Positions 1 through 7,498 of a stretch of DNA of 29,581 nt are shown here, one piece after another. Under the pieces are notes generated by a model. It made no database searches. It was not told the origin of the DNA and saw nothing but the letters and a program-made list of their open reading frames with translations. Both the position numbers and the translations under genes were made by a program. Source of the DNA: Solidesulfovibrio magneticus (lineage in GTDB: Bacteria; Desulfobacterota; Desulfovibrionia; Desulfovibrionales; Desulfovibrionaceae); NCBI GenBank assembly GCA_002482565.1, contig DLGG01000155.1, positions 1-29,581 of the forward strand, written 5' to 3'. Positions within the stretch are counted from its first letter, which is position 1. Each line of letters starts with the position of its first letter.

Positions 1-1496
1 CGGGCGATGGAGATGCGCTGGCGCTGGCCGCCCGAGAGGTTGGCCCCCTTTTCGCCAAGGATGGTGTCGTAGCCGTCGGGCAGGCCGACGATGAAGTCGT
101 GGGCGTTGGCCAGGGTGGCGGCCTGGATGACTTCCTCGCGGCTGGCCTGGCGCTTGCCGTAGGCGATGTTGTCGTGGACGCTCATCGGGAAGAGCTGGGT
201 TTCCTGCAGGACGATGGCGATGTTGTCGCGCAGGCTGCGCAGCGTCACGTCGCGCAGGTCCTGGCCGTCGATGACGATGGAGCCTTTTTGGGGATCGTAA
301 AAGCGCAGCAGCAGGCTCACCAGCGAGGTCTTGCCGGCCCCGGTCTGGCCCACGATGGCCACGGTGGAGCCGCCGGGACAGGTGAAGGCTACGTCGTTTA
401 AGACCATCTTTTCGGGCGTATAGCCAAAGGTGACGTCCTTGAAAACGACTTCCCCCCGGCCCACGGCCAGCTTGGGGGCGTCGGGCTTTTCCGGCACGGC
501 CTCGTTGACGGCCAGAACGTCCATGACGCGCCGGGCCCGGGCCAGCGACGCCCGGATGCCGGCCACGGTGTCGCTTAAGCTGTTGAGCGGCGTATACAGC
601 GAGGCAAGATAGGAAATAAAGACCAGCAGTTCGCCGGTGGACAGGGTGCCGTCCAGCACATGGCGCACGCCGATGTAGAGCACCAGCGCCGTGCCCGTGG
701 CCGTGATGCCCGAGACCAGCCAGCCGTAGACGGTCTGCAGGGCGTAGAGCGACAGCTTGCGGTCAAAGGAGTGCTGGGACTCGGCCACGAACTTGCGCCG
801 TTCCTCGTCCTCGCGGCCAAAGGCCTGGACCAGGGTGATGGAGGAAAAGATGCGCTCCACCGTGGTGTAGACTTGCGACTCCTTCATGTGCGTCTCGGTG
901 GTCAGGTCGCCGATCTTGCGCGAGACCCGGGAGATGGCCAGAAAGAGAAACGGTATGACGCACAGGGCGTAAAGCGTCAGTTCGGCGTCCATCTGCAGGC
1001 ACACGACCAACATGCCGATGAGCAGGGCGGAGCTGGTGAGCGTAGTGAATACGCCGTTCATGAGCAGCGTCTGCACGGCGTAGGTGTCGCCCATGATGCG
1101 GTAGATGAGATCGCCGGTGGGCCATTTCTGGTGGAACAGCAGGGACTGGCGCTGCAAGTGGTCAAACAGGTCGCAGCGCAGGTCCTGGACCATGTCCTGG
1201 CCCATGCGGATGGTCAGGTAGTTGTTGCACAGTTGCACGAAGCCGACCAAAAAGTGGACGCCGACCAGCATCCCCACCACGCACAGGAGCTGGAAGCTTA
1301 CGGTCCAGGTTTGCAGGTCCGGCTGCCAGCCGAAGACGTCAAGGGGCTTGCGGCCGATGATCTGGTCGATGGCGAGCTTGAGCGGCCAGGGTTTGAGGAG
1401 TTCCATGGCGCTGGCCATGCCGACCAGGCACAGCCCCAGCACGAACAGATGCCGGTAAGGGCGCAGATAGCGAAGCAGGGTGCGAAACATGCTCAT
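1..1496 (-). CDS. ABC transporter, fused permease and ATP-binding (type I exporter half-transporter), 3' end beyond window
   Basis: This is a half-transporter of the MsbA/NdvA-type exporter class, expected to work as an inner-membrane homodimer. The first 300 or so residues form a hydrophobic six-helix-like permease region. A nucleotide-binding domain follows, with Walker A (GQTGAGKTS, around residue 384), a Q-loop (VLQETQ) and the signature LSGGQRQR at the very edge of the window. Walker B and the H-loop lie outside, so the gene is cut by the window, not broken. The chosen start is the ATG at 1496, preceded by AAGGA at a normal spacing; an earlier ATG overlapping that site hits a stop. It lies 237 bases downstream of the GH-GT2 gene on the same strand, which suggests it exports the glycan or lipid-linked product of that enzyme. 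The substrate is inferred from context only. Confidence 0.93.
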   Translation of the reverse strand, partial: MSMFRTLLRYLRPYRHLFVLGLCLVGMASAMELLKPWPLKLAIDQIIGRKPLDVFGWQPDLQTWTVSFQLLCVVGMLVGVHFLVGFVQLCNNYLTIRMGQDMVQDLRCDLFDHLQRQSLLFHQKWPTGDLIYRIMGDTYAVQTLLMNGVFTTLTSSALLIGMLVVCLQMDAELTLYALCVIPFLFLAISRVSRKIGDLTTETHMKESQVYTTVERIFSSITLVQAFGREDEERRKFVAESQHSFDRKLSLYALQTVYGWLVSGITATGTALVLYIGVRHVLDGTLSTGELLVFISYLASLYTPLNSLSDTVAGIRASLARARRVMDVLAVNEAVPEKPDAPKLAVGRGEVVFKDVTFGYTPEKMVLNDVAFTCPGGSTVAIVGQTGAGKTSLVSLLLRFYDPQKGSIVIDGQDLRDVTLRSLRDNIAIVLQETQLFPMSVHDNIAYGKRQASREEVIQAATLANAHDFIVGLPDGYDTILGEKGANLSGGQRQRISIA

Positions 1497-1669
1497 GGCG
1501 TCATTCCTTGGCGGCCGGGCCGCCAGGGCCGCTTGGGACGATACGTCCGCGCAGCCGGTCCGGGAGAGGCGGTGAACCCTTCCGGGTGCTTCCGTAGGTC
1601 GGAAGCGTCGTGTACGGCCTTTGGGCCGGCCGGGCAAGGGGCATGGCCGGGGCCGGCGGCCTCACGCAG

Positions 1670-1717
1670 GCCGCCCCCGGCCGTCAGGCCTTGGCCGTGA
1701 CGGAGTCCGGGGGCGGC
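1670..1717 (-). terminator. long nested hairpin after the GH-GT2 gene
   Basis: The stem has 11 base pairs (GCCGCCCCCGG against its complement), then 6 (CCGTCA/TGACGG), then 4 (GGCC/GGCC). Only a 3-base bulge, a 1-base bulge and a 2-base loop interrupt it. It starts 17 bases after the stop codon of the GH-GT2 gene. No U-tract follows, so it may be a Rho-linked stop, an RNA-stability element or an attenuator between this gene and the ABC exporter. The structure is seen; the function is inferred. Confidence 0.5.
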
Positions 1718-1733
1718 GCGTTGTCGCTTTGGA

Positions 1734-4460
1734 TTAAGCGGCTTCGATGGTGGCCGGGGCCACGGGCTCGGCCGGGGCGACGATGTCGTCGGCGTCCTCA
1801 AGGACGGCGGTCTGGGGCTTGACGACCTTGACCACACGCTCGTCCTTGGGTTCGTTGGCCGAGCAGCCCGGACGGGTCACCATGACGTACTGGGTGATGG
1901 TGGCGACCAGGGCGGCGGCGCGGTAGAGGCCAAGTCCCATCCAGGCGGTGAGCGCCAGGGCGGCGGCTCCGGCGGCGATGGCGGCCAGGGGCTTGACCAT
2001 GGCCAGGACGCCGGCGGTGACGACCAGCCCGGCCAGGGCGGCGGCGGCGATGCCGGAAGGCAGCACCGAGCCGGCCATGCGCACGAACCGCTTTTCGCCG
2101 CCGTGGTTTTCAACGGTCACCCGCAGCCGGGCCGTGGTCAGGCGGCAGGTGCGCACCGACAGATCCCAGGGCGGGGTGTTGGACGAGGCGGCGAAGCCGG
2201 AATCCAGGGCGTAGTTGACGCCAAGGGTGCGCAGCAGGCCGATGACCGAGGCCAAGAGCTCGTCGCGCTCCAGGCCCTTGTTGTTCCAGAAGAAGCGGTG
2301 GAACGACAGGCGGTGGGCCAGGATGCCGGCGGTTCCGGCCAGGCGGCGCAGAAAGCCGATGCGCGGCAGGCTGGCTTCGTCGCAGGCCGAGGTGTCGGCC
2401 AGGGGCAGCGGGCAGGCGTTGACGCCGGCCCCACGTTTCAGCGCGGCCAACGTCTTGTAGCGGGTCCAGCCGCGCAGCACCGGCTGGGCCAGGGTCAGGC
2501 CGGCGATGGTCAGGCGCGAGGCCAGGCAGTCGTGGTGCTTGGGCAGCCGGGCCTTGCTCACCCGGTAGCCGACGAAGGCGACGGTGGCGGCGGTCATGGC
2601 CAGCCCCACGCCGCCGGCGATGAGGCTAAAGGGCGTGGCGATCATGAGCGCCAGGGCCACGACCATCCATTCCATGGACAGGGGCAGATAGGCGGCCAGG
2701 CTGCCCTTGGGTTCGTAGAGGGTCTGGAACAGGCCCATGCCGAAAGCGCCGTGGTAGACCACCGGGCGGGCGGCCAAAAGCGCGCCGGAGATGTCGCCGT
2801 AGATGCGGCCGGCCCAGCGGGAGTTGCCCAGCAGATTGAAGCGGAACTTGTGCTTGGGAATTAAAAGCGCCTCGGCCCGGCCGTAGCCCTTTTGCTGCTT
2901 CAAATAGGCCGAGACCGTGCAGCGGCGATGGTGCCACACGAACATGGCGGCGGAGAAGCCGATGATGTGGCCCTGGTCCTGGAGCCGCCAGCACACGTCC
3001 ACGTCGTCGCCGGCCGCCCGGTAGGTGGCGTCGAAGCCGCCGATGCCGGCCAGGTATTCCTTGCGGTAGGCCATGTTGCAGCCCGGGATGTGCTCGGCGA
3101 TCTCGTCGGTCAAAAGGACGTGGGTCGGCGCGCCGGGAGACACGGCCACGCAGGCGGCGGTGCGGTTGTCGTCGGGCGGGGGCAGGTTGGGGCCGCCCAC
3201 GGCCACGAAACGCTCGTCGGTAAAGGCCCAGGCCATGTAGTGCAGCCAGTGTGGGTCCACGTAGCAGTCGGAGTCGGTGTAGGCGACAATCGTGCCCCGG
3301 GCGGCGTTCATGCCGACGTTGCGGGCGGCGGACAGGCCCAGGTTGGGCTGGTGGATCACCTGAATGTAGGGCGCGGCGGCGGCGTGGCGGTCGGCGATTT
3401 CGCCGGTGGCGTCGGTGGAGCCGTCGTCGACCACGATGACTTCGAAGTTGGGGTAGTCGACCTTGGCAAAGGAAGCCAGGCAGCCGTCCATGGTGGAGTC
3501 GGCGTTGTAGGCGCACACGACCACCGAGATAAACGGCGCGTCGGCCGGCAGATGCGGCAGCTTCTGGCGGTAGACGTCGGCCACGGCCTTGTAGGCGGGC
3601 TTTGGCTTGCGCACCTCGGACACGATGCCGAACTTCCAGTCCTCGACCAGATGGCCGCCGGTGAACCACTCGTCGGTCCAGGCGAAGACCATGGTCCCGG
3701 ACACGCCCAGCTCAAAGGAGGCGTGCAGCTGCCAGGCGAGCGTCTCGGCCACGTGCTCCTCGTCGTTGCGGATGGAGTCCATGCCGAATTCGGACAAGAC
3801 CAGCGGCAGTTCTCCGGCCACGTTTTGCAGGCGCTTCACATAGGCGCGAAACGCCTTCTCGTCGTGGAGGTAGACGTTGAACGACAGGAAGTCCAAAAAC
3901 GGCAGGCGCAGGTATTCCGTGGACGGGTAGTTGGCGTAGGTGACCAGGCCTTCGGGATCTTCCTCGCGCACGATATTGGTGAGCTTTTCGAGGAACTTCT
4001 CGATCTTGCCCGCGCCGTGCCAGCGCACGATGTGGCTGGGGATCTCGTTGCCGATGAGCCAGGCCAGGATGGCCGGATGGCCGGCCAGGGAGGCCACGGC
4101 CTCGCGGATGGTCTTCTTGATGTCTTCTTTGACTTCCCACTGGTCGAGGAAGCACAGGTGCTGGGGCCAGGGCACGCCGATCATGACGCGCACGCCGTAG
4201 CGGGCGGCGATGTCCAGGAAGCGGCGGGGCGGCACGTAATACACGCGGATGGCGTTGATGCCGGCGCGGCGCATGAGTTCGAAGTCATGGGCCACGGTTT
4301 CGTCCTCAGGCAGGGGTTCGCCCCGGGAGTTTTCCGGGAACGGCCCGTAGGTGACGCCCTTGATGAAGAACTTGTCTTCCCCGGCAAACAGATACCGGCC
4401 CCTGGCGCGGATGCGCGGGAGGGCTTCGACGCCGGCGAGTCCTTCTTCGATCTGGAACAT
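1734..4460 (-). CDS. glycoside hydrolase (clan GH-A, GH2-like TIM barrel) fused to membrane GT2 glycosyltransferase
   Basis: This 908-residue protein has two enzyme domains. Residues 30-295 look like a GH2-like TIM barrel, with a probable acid/base Glu139 in WLIGNE and a probable nucleophile Glu224 in VLSEFG. Residues 308-540 are a family 2 glycosyltransferase: VVVCAYNA at the start, Asp345-Asp346 in VDDGSTD, the metal-binding DSD at 396-398, Asp485-Asp486 in AGDDVDVCWRLQ, and QQKGYGRA at 522-529. Hydrophobic helices follow near 597-632 and 798-850. The start is supported by AAGGAG about 10 bases upstream. No signal peptide is visible, so the hydrolase domain is probably cytoplasmic, which is odd for a hydrolase and suggests transglycosylation or trimming of the nascent glycan. 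The next gene is an ABC exporter. Polymer identity is unknown. Confidence 0.9.
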   Translation of the reverse strand: MFQIEEGLAGVEALPRIRARGRYLFAGEDKFFIKGVTYGPFPENSRGEPLPEDETVAHDFELMRRAGINAIRVYYVPPRRFLDIAARYGVRVMIGVPWPQHLCFLDQWEVKEDIKKTIREAVASLAGHPAILAWLIGNEIPSHIVRWHGAGKIEKFLEKLTNIVREEDPEGLVTYANYPSTEYLRLPFLDFLSFNVYLHDEKAFRAYVKRLQNVAGELPLVLSEFGMDSIRNDEEHVAETLAWQLHASFELGVSGTMVFAWTDEWFTGGHLVEDWKFGIVSEVRKPKPAYKAVADVYRQKLPHLPADAPFISVVVCAYNADSTMDGCLASFAKVDYPNFEVIVVDDGSTDATGEIADRHAAAAPYIQVIHQPNLGLSAARNVGMNAARGTIVAYTDSDCYVDPHWLHYMAWAFTDERFVAVGGPNLPPPDDNRTAACVAVSPGAPTHVLLTDEIAEHIPGCNMAYRKEYLAGIGGFDATYRAAGDDVDVCWRLQDQGHIIGFSAAMFVWHHRRCTVSAYLKQQKGYGRAEALLIPKHKFRFNLLGNSRWAGRIYGDISGALLAARPVVYHGAFGMGLFQTLYEPKGSLAAYLPLSMEWMVVALALMIATPFSLIAGGVGLAMTAATVAFVGYRVSKARLPKHHDCLASRLTIAGLTLAQPVLRGWTRYKTLAALKRGAGVNACPLPLADTSACDEASLPRIGFLRRLAGTAGILAHRLSFHRFFWNNKGLERDELLASVIGLLRTLGVNYALDSGFAASSNTPPWDLSVRTCRLTTARLRVTVENHGGEKRFVRMAGSVLPSGIAAAALAGLVVTAGVLAMVKPLAAIAAGAAALALTAWMGLGLYRAAALVATITQYVMVTRPGCSANEPKDERVVKVVKPQTAVLEDADDIVAPAEPVAPATIEAA

Positions 4461-4640
4461 AATTCCCCTTCTCCTTGGGTTGGGCGAACCTTCGCCCGCT
4501 TTTGCCGTCTGCCGTTTCGGTAACCGACGGCGGCGGCGTACTTTTTCAATGCTCGTGCGAATGCTTTCTCAACCACCCGGAATTTCATGATATTCCCAGC
4601 AATTTTTGGCCGGGCGGCCGTCGGCTCGCGGGCCTCTTAT

Positions 4641-4656
4641 AGCATGTATCGTGCCA
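4641..4656 (-). promoter_or_regulatory. sigma-54 (-24/-12) promoter for GH-GT2/ABC operon
   Basis: On the minus strand the sequence reads TGGCACGATACATGCT. The sigma-54 consensus is TGGCACG, four bases, then TTGC and A or T. Every consensus position matches except one T in the -12 element, and the GG to GC spacing is exact. Transcription would begin near 4630, leaving a leader of about 170 bases. Such promoters need an AAA+ enhancer-binding activator; none is encoded in this window. Confidence 0.68.
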
Positions 4657-4696
4657 TATGCTCCGAGGTAGGCCCCAGGCGGGTAGGCGGGCGTGG

Positions 4697-4756
4697 TTAC
4701 GCATGAAAGGGAGGGTTGGTTACGAAAATTGCGCGTTCGATTACGAAAGCGTAATC
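4697..4756. promoter_or_regulatory. phased TTACG repeats and palindrome, possible activator sites
   Basis: TTACG occurs at 4697, 4720 and 4741, spaced 23 and 21 bases apart, about two helical turns. The last copy is the left half of the perfect inverted repeat GATTACG-AAAG-CGTAATC (4739-4756). Relative to the sigma-54 promoter these lie at about -70 to -125, the usual place for enhancer-binding protein sites. The repeats are seen; binding is inferred. Confidence 0.35.
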
Positions 4757-4819
4757 GCCGTTTCGGGCAAAGATTTTCGCCGTGATTTCAGGGGGCTTCT
4801 TAGAGGTCCCCGCGTCGCT

Positions 4820-4832
4820 GTCAACGGTTGAC
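4820..4832. promoter_or_regulatory. perfect palindrome GTCAACGGTTGAC, possible operator
   Basis: Two 6-base half-sites flank one central base, 107 bases before the start codon of the GT-C gene. Related but imperfect GTCAAC motifs lie upstream of the SQR operon and of the REC-PAS-PAS kinase. It is short enough to arise by chance, and no regulator is known. Confidence 0.25.
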
Positions 4833-4939
4833 GCGGCTGCCCGGATGGCTTGAGAACGCCACGCCCGTCGTGTAGGAAACGGCGACTTTGCCACGTGGGG
4901 AAGGTCTCACAGGCCTTCCAGCCCCCCGCAGGAGTTCCC

Positions 4940-7318
4940 ATGGACTATACGCCGACCGGGTCCGGGCGCGAATCGTCGCGCGACCTGTTGCTTCTGGGTT
5001 TGATCGTGACCGTGGGGTTCGTGCTGCGTTTCGCGGAGCTCGGCACGCCGGGCCTGATCCGCGACGAGGCCCTGGTGCTCATCGCCGCCGAGCACGGTCC
5101 GCTCTATATCTGGCTGCGGGCGTTGACCACGGACGCGCATCCACCGTATTTTTATTATATCGTCAAGGCGTTGTTGTTCATGGGGCACTCGGACTTCGCC
5201 TTGCGCCTTTTCCCGGCCGCGGCCGGAACGCTGTCCGTCTATCTGCTCTATCGCCTGGGGCGGCGTCTGTTCGATCCGGGCACGTCCCTCCTCGCGGCCG
5301 CCCTGCTGGCCGCCTATCCGCTGCATCTGCAGATGTCGCGGCTGCTGCGCCCCCATCCGTTCATCGTCTGCCTGACCATTTTGGCCATGGCCTGGCTCCT
5401 GGATTTTATCCGCGACCCCAGCCGCCGCAACCTGATCCGGCTGGCCGTGCTCAATGCCGCCTTGCTGCTGTTTCATTTCAACACGCTGCTGATTGTCGGC
5501 ACGGAAGCGGCCTGCCTGCTCGCGGTTCTCCCTTTTGCCGCCCGAGAGGCCGTCTTGCGGCGTTATCTGCCGTTTTTGGGGATCACCGCGCTTTCGCTCC
5601 TGCTGGACCTGCCTTTGCTGCTTTTGCGCCTGGGCAAATTTCCCGGCTTTGACCTCAACTTATCCATGGCCTGGACCCTGACCCGAAGTGTGGTCAACCT
5701 CGACAAGATGCTGGCGCTATTCCCCTTGCCCTGGGTGAACATCGCCGGTTGGGCGCTTTTTGCCGTCGGCGTGGTTTCCCTGGTTCGCACCCGCCGCCTG
5801 GCCGCGCTCTATCTTGGGGCGTTTATTGTCCTGCCCCTTGGCGTGCTGATTCTGGCCAAGTACGGTCTGTTCTACGAACCCTGGCATATCGCCTTCATCA
5901 TACCGGCCTTGCTGCTTTTTTGCGCCAAGGGGGCGAGCACGCTCCTGTCGCGCCAGGGCGCGGTCCAGCTTGCGGCGGCGCTCGTCCCGTGCCTGGCGGC
6001 CGTGCTGCTCTTTACGGTCCGGCACGAAACGCTTTACGCCATGAATTCTTCCATATTCGGCTACGAAGAATGTTATAAGAAGATGGCCATCCATCTGCAG
6101 CCGCATCTCAAATCGCCCGCGGCCGTCTTGTTCAATGAAAGTTTCGAGCGCAACTTCGTCAACTGGTATCTGCGACAGTTCACCACCACCGATCTCGCCC
6201 GCAATCGCATCCTGCCGACGGACCCCGTCGTTACGACGGCCCTCGTGGCCGATGGGCCGATCTACAGCGACCAGGATCACCCCGAGGCGGTTCGCCAGGC
6301 CGCGGACAAGCTGCTCGCCGACTGCGGCACGCCAGTGGCCGTCGATGGGTTGTCCTGCGCGACCATCACCACCTGGGACATTGCCCGCCGGCCCGGAACC
6401 GTCATCGATGCGTTGCCCTACAAAGGCCTGTTTGCCGCCTATGCCCCGGATTTCCTGCGCACGGTTTACCAGGCCGAAAACGTGCAAATCCTTTTGTCCC
6501 CCTTGGCCCACACCATCGCCCCGGCCGCTTACGACCAGCCGGGACGTTTTACCGTGCGGTTCGAGAACAAAACTATGTCCAAGGCCAGCGACATAGCCTT
6601 GGACATGGTGCTGCGCCGCTCCGGGAAGGGGCATGTCTTTCAGGTTTTTTGCGCCTATGACGACGAGGAGCCCCGGTTGGTGTTCGATCTGCCGCCGGAC
6701 TGGACGGCGGATACGGCGCGCATCCGTTTGCAGCGGCGCAAGCCTTTTCAGCATCTCTCCGTGACGGTGGCTATGGCCGATCCGGAAAGCAATGTTTCCT
6801 TTTACGGCATAAGCGACAGCATTCGCTTCGAGAAAATGGATATGGCCGTATCCGAGCCTGATGAGGCCCTGGACGCAGACGTTGCCGTGGGCATGGAGCA
6901 TATCGGCGAGATCGAAACCGTGCCGGAGGGCCGCTTCCGCTGGGGTTTGGGGCCGCAAAGCGCCATGCGGTTTCATCTGGAGCGCCCGGAACCGATGCGG
7001 CTGGAGATGGCCTGCAACAATCCCATCCCCGGCCAGACCATGGAGATCCTGGTCAATGGCGTCGTTCTGGCCAAAGTCGGGCCGTTGGCGGCCCAACCCT
7101 GGCTGGCGCAGACCACGCCCGTGCGTTTGGACTTTGCCGGACAGGCCGGAGACAATACGGTGACGCTGCGTTACGGGACGTACAACCATCAGGAACCGGC
7201 CGCGCCGGGGGGCACGTTTGCACCCGACGACGGGCGTCGCCTGGCCCTGGCTTTTACCAAGCTCAAGCTCTCCCGCACGGAGGACCAACAAGATTCCTTC
7301 GTTGTGCTGGCGCGCTGA
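4940..7318 (+). CDS. membrane glycosyltransferase, GT-C fold (PMT/ArnT-like), with C-terminal soluble domain
   Basis: This 792-residue protein resembles polyprenyl-phosphate-sugar-dependent GT-C transferases. Residues 15-365 are rich in transmembrane helices. The first large extracytoplasmic loop carries Asp42-Glu43 in RDEALV and DAHPPYFYY (from Asp66), matching the catalytic acidic and His-Pro-Pro features of the PMT_2/GT39/GT83 group. Residues from about 367 are soluble. The last 280 or so residues alternate short hydrophobic and polar segments like beta-sandwich domains, possibly for carbohydrate binding. An upstream in-frame ATG at 4850 exists, but the ATG at 4940 has AGGAG five bases before it and gives a natural N-terminus, so it is preferred. 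It is transcribed divergently from the GH-GT2/ABC operon and probably adds sugars outside the membrane to the same or a related surface polymer. The acceptor is unknown. Confidence 0.88.
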   Translation: MDYTPTGSGRESSRDLLLLGLIVTVGFVLRFAELGTPGLIRDEALVLIAAEHGPLYIWLRALTTDAHPPYFYYIVKALLFMGHSDFALRLFPAAAGTLSVYLLYRLGRRLFDPGTSLLAAALLAAYPLHLQMSRLLRPHPFIVCLTILAMAWLLDFIRDPSRRNLIRLAVLNAALLLFHFNTLLIVGTEAACLLAVLPFAAREAVLRRYLPFLGITALSLLLDLPLLLLRLGKFPGFDLNLSMAWTLTRSVVNLDKMLALFPLPWVNIAGWALFAVGVVSLVRTRRLAALYLGAFIVLPLGVLILAKYGLFYEPWHIAFIIPALLLFCAKGASTLLSRQGAVQLAAALVPCLAAVLLFTVRHETLYAMNSSIFGYEECYKKMAIHLQPHLKSPAAVLFNESFERNFVNWYLRQFTTTDLARNRILPTDPVVTTALVADGPIYSDQDHPEAVRQAADKLLADCGTPVAVDGLSCATITTWDIARRPGTVIDALPYKGLFAAYAPDFLRTVYQAENVQILLSPLAHTIAPAAYDQPGRFTVRFENKTMSKASDIALDMVLRRSGKGHVFQVFCAYDDEEPRLVFDLPPDWTADTARIRLQRRKPFQHLSVTVAMADPESNVSFYGISDSIRFEKMDMAVSEPDEALDADVAVGMEHIGEIETVPEGRFRWGLGPQSAMRFHLERPEPMRLEMACNNPIPGQTMEILVNGVVLAKVGPLAAQPWLAQTTPVRLDFAGQAGDNTVTLRYGTYNHQEPAAPGGTFAPDDGRRLALAFTKLKLSRTEDQQDSFVVLAR

Positions 7319-7457
7319 CGCGGCTCAGGCCCGTTGTTTCGGGTCCGGGCCTCGCCCCGGTCCGGCCGCGCCCGCCGTCGGGGCCGTCCGGAGGCGAGTG
7401 GCGCGTCCACGAAAAGCACAGAGGGTATTTCGAAGACAACAGACTAAAACCATTGGT

Positions 7458-7491
7458 TCCCTTGAAAAATACTATCGTATTTTTCAAGGGA
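7458..7491. terminator. bidirectional terminator-like hairpin between convergent genes
   Basis: A perfect 15-base inverted repeat (TCCCTTGAAAAATAC and its complement) has the 4-base loop TATC. It lies 139 bases after the stop of the GT-C gene and 7 bases after the stop of the haem-motif kinase, which converge here. The stem contains A5 and T5 runs near the loop, so it can act on both strands, but no clear U-tract follows it. Confidence 0.6.
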
Positions 7492-7498
7492 CGCGACG

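Larger units (their letters stand above)
4461..4939. other. divergent intergenic region between GH-GT2 and GT-C genes
   Basis: No gene is supported in these 479 bases. They hold the ribosome binding site and a sigma-54-type promoter for the minus-strand operon, an array of TTACG repeats, the palindrome GTCAACGGTTGAC, and the AGGAG site of the plus-strand gene. Composition is more AT-rich than the flanking coding DNA around 4590-4760, as expected for a regulatory region. Confidence 0.8.

Noticed and set aside
2892..4523. 543-residue open frame on the plus strand, antisense to the GH-GT2 gene
   Set aside because: It is a GC-rich shadow frame full of His/Gly/Val with no recognisable domain, while the opposite strand encodes two enzymes with intact motifs.
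5717..7291. 524-residue minus-strand open frame opposite the GT-C gene
   Set aside because: No domains and no ribosome binding site; the plus-strand product has clear membrane helices and catalytic motifs.
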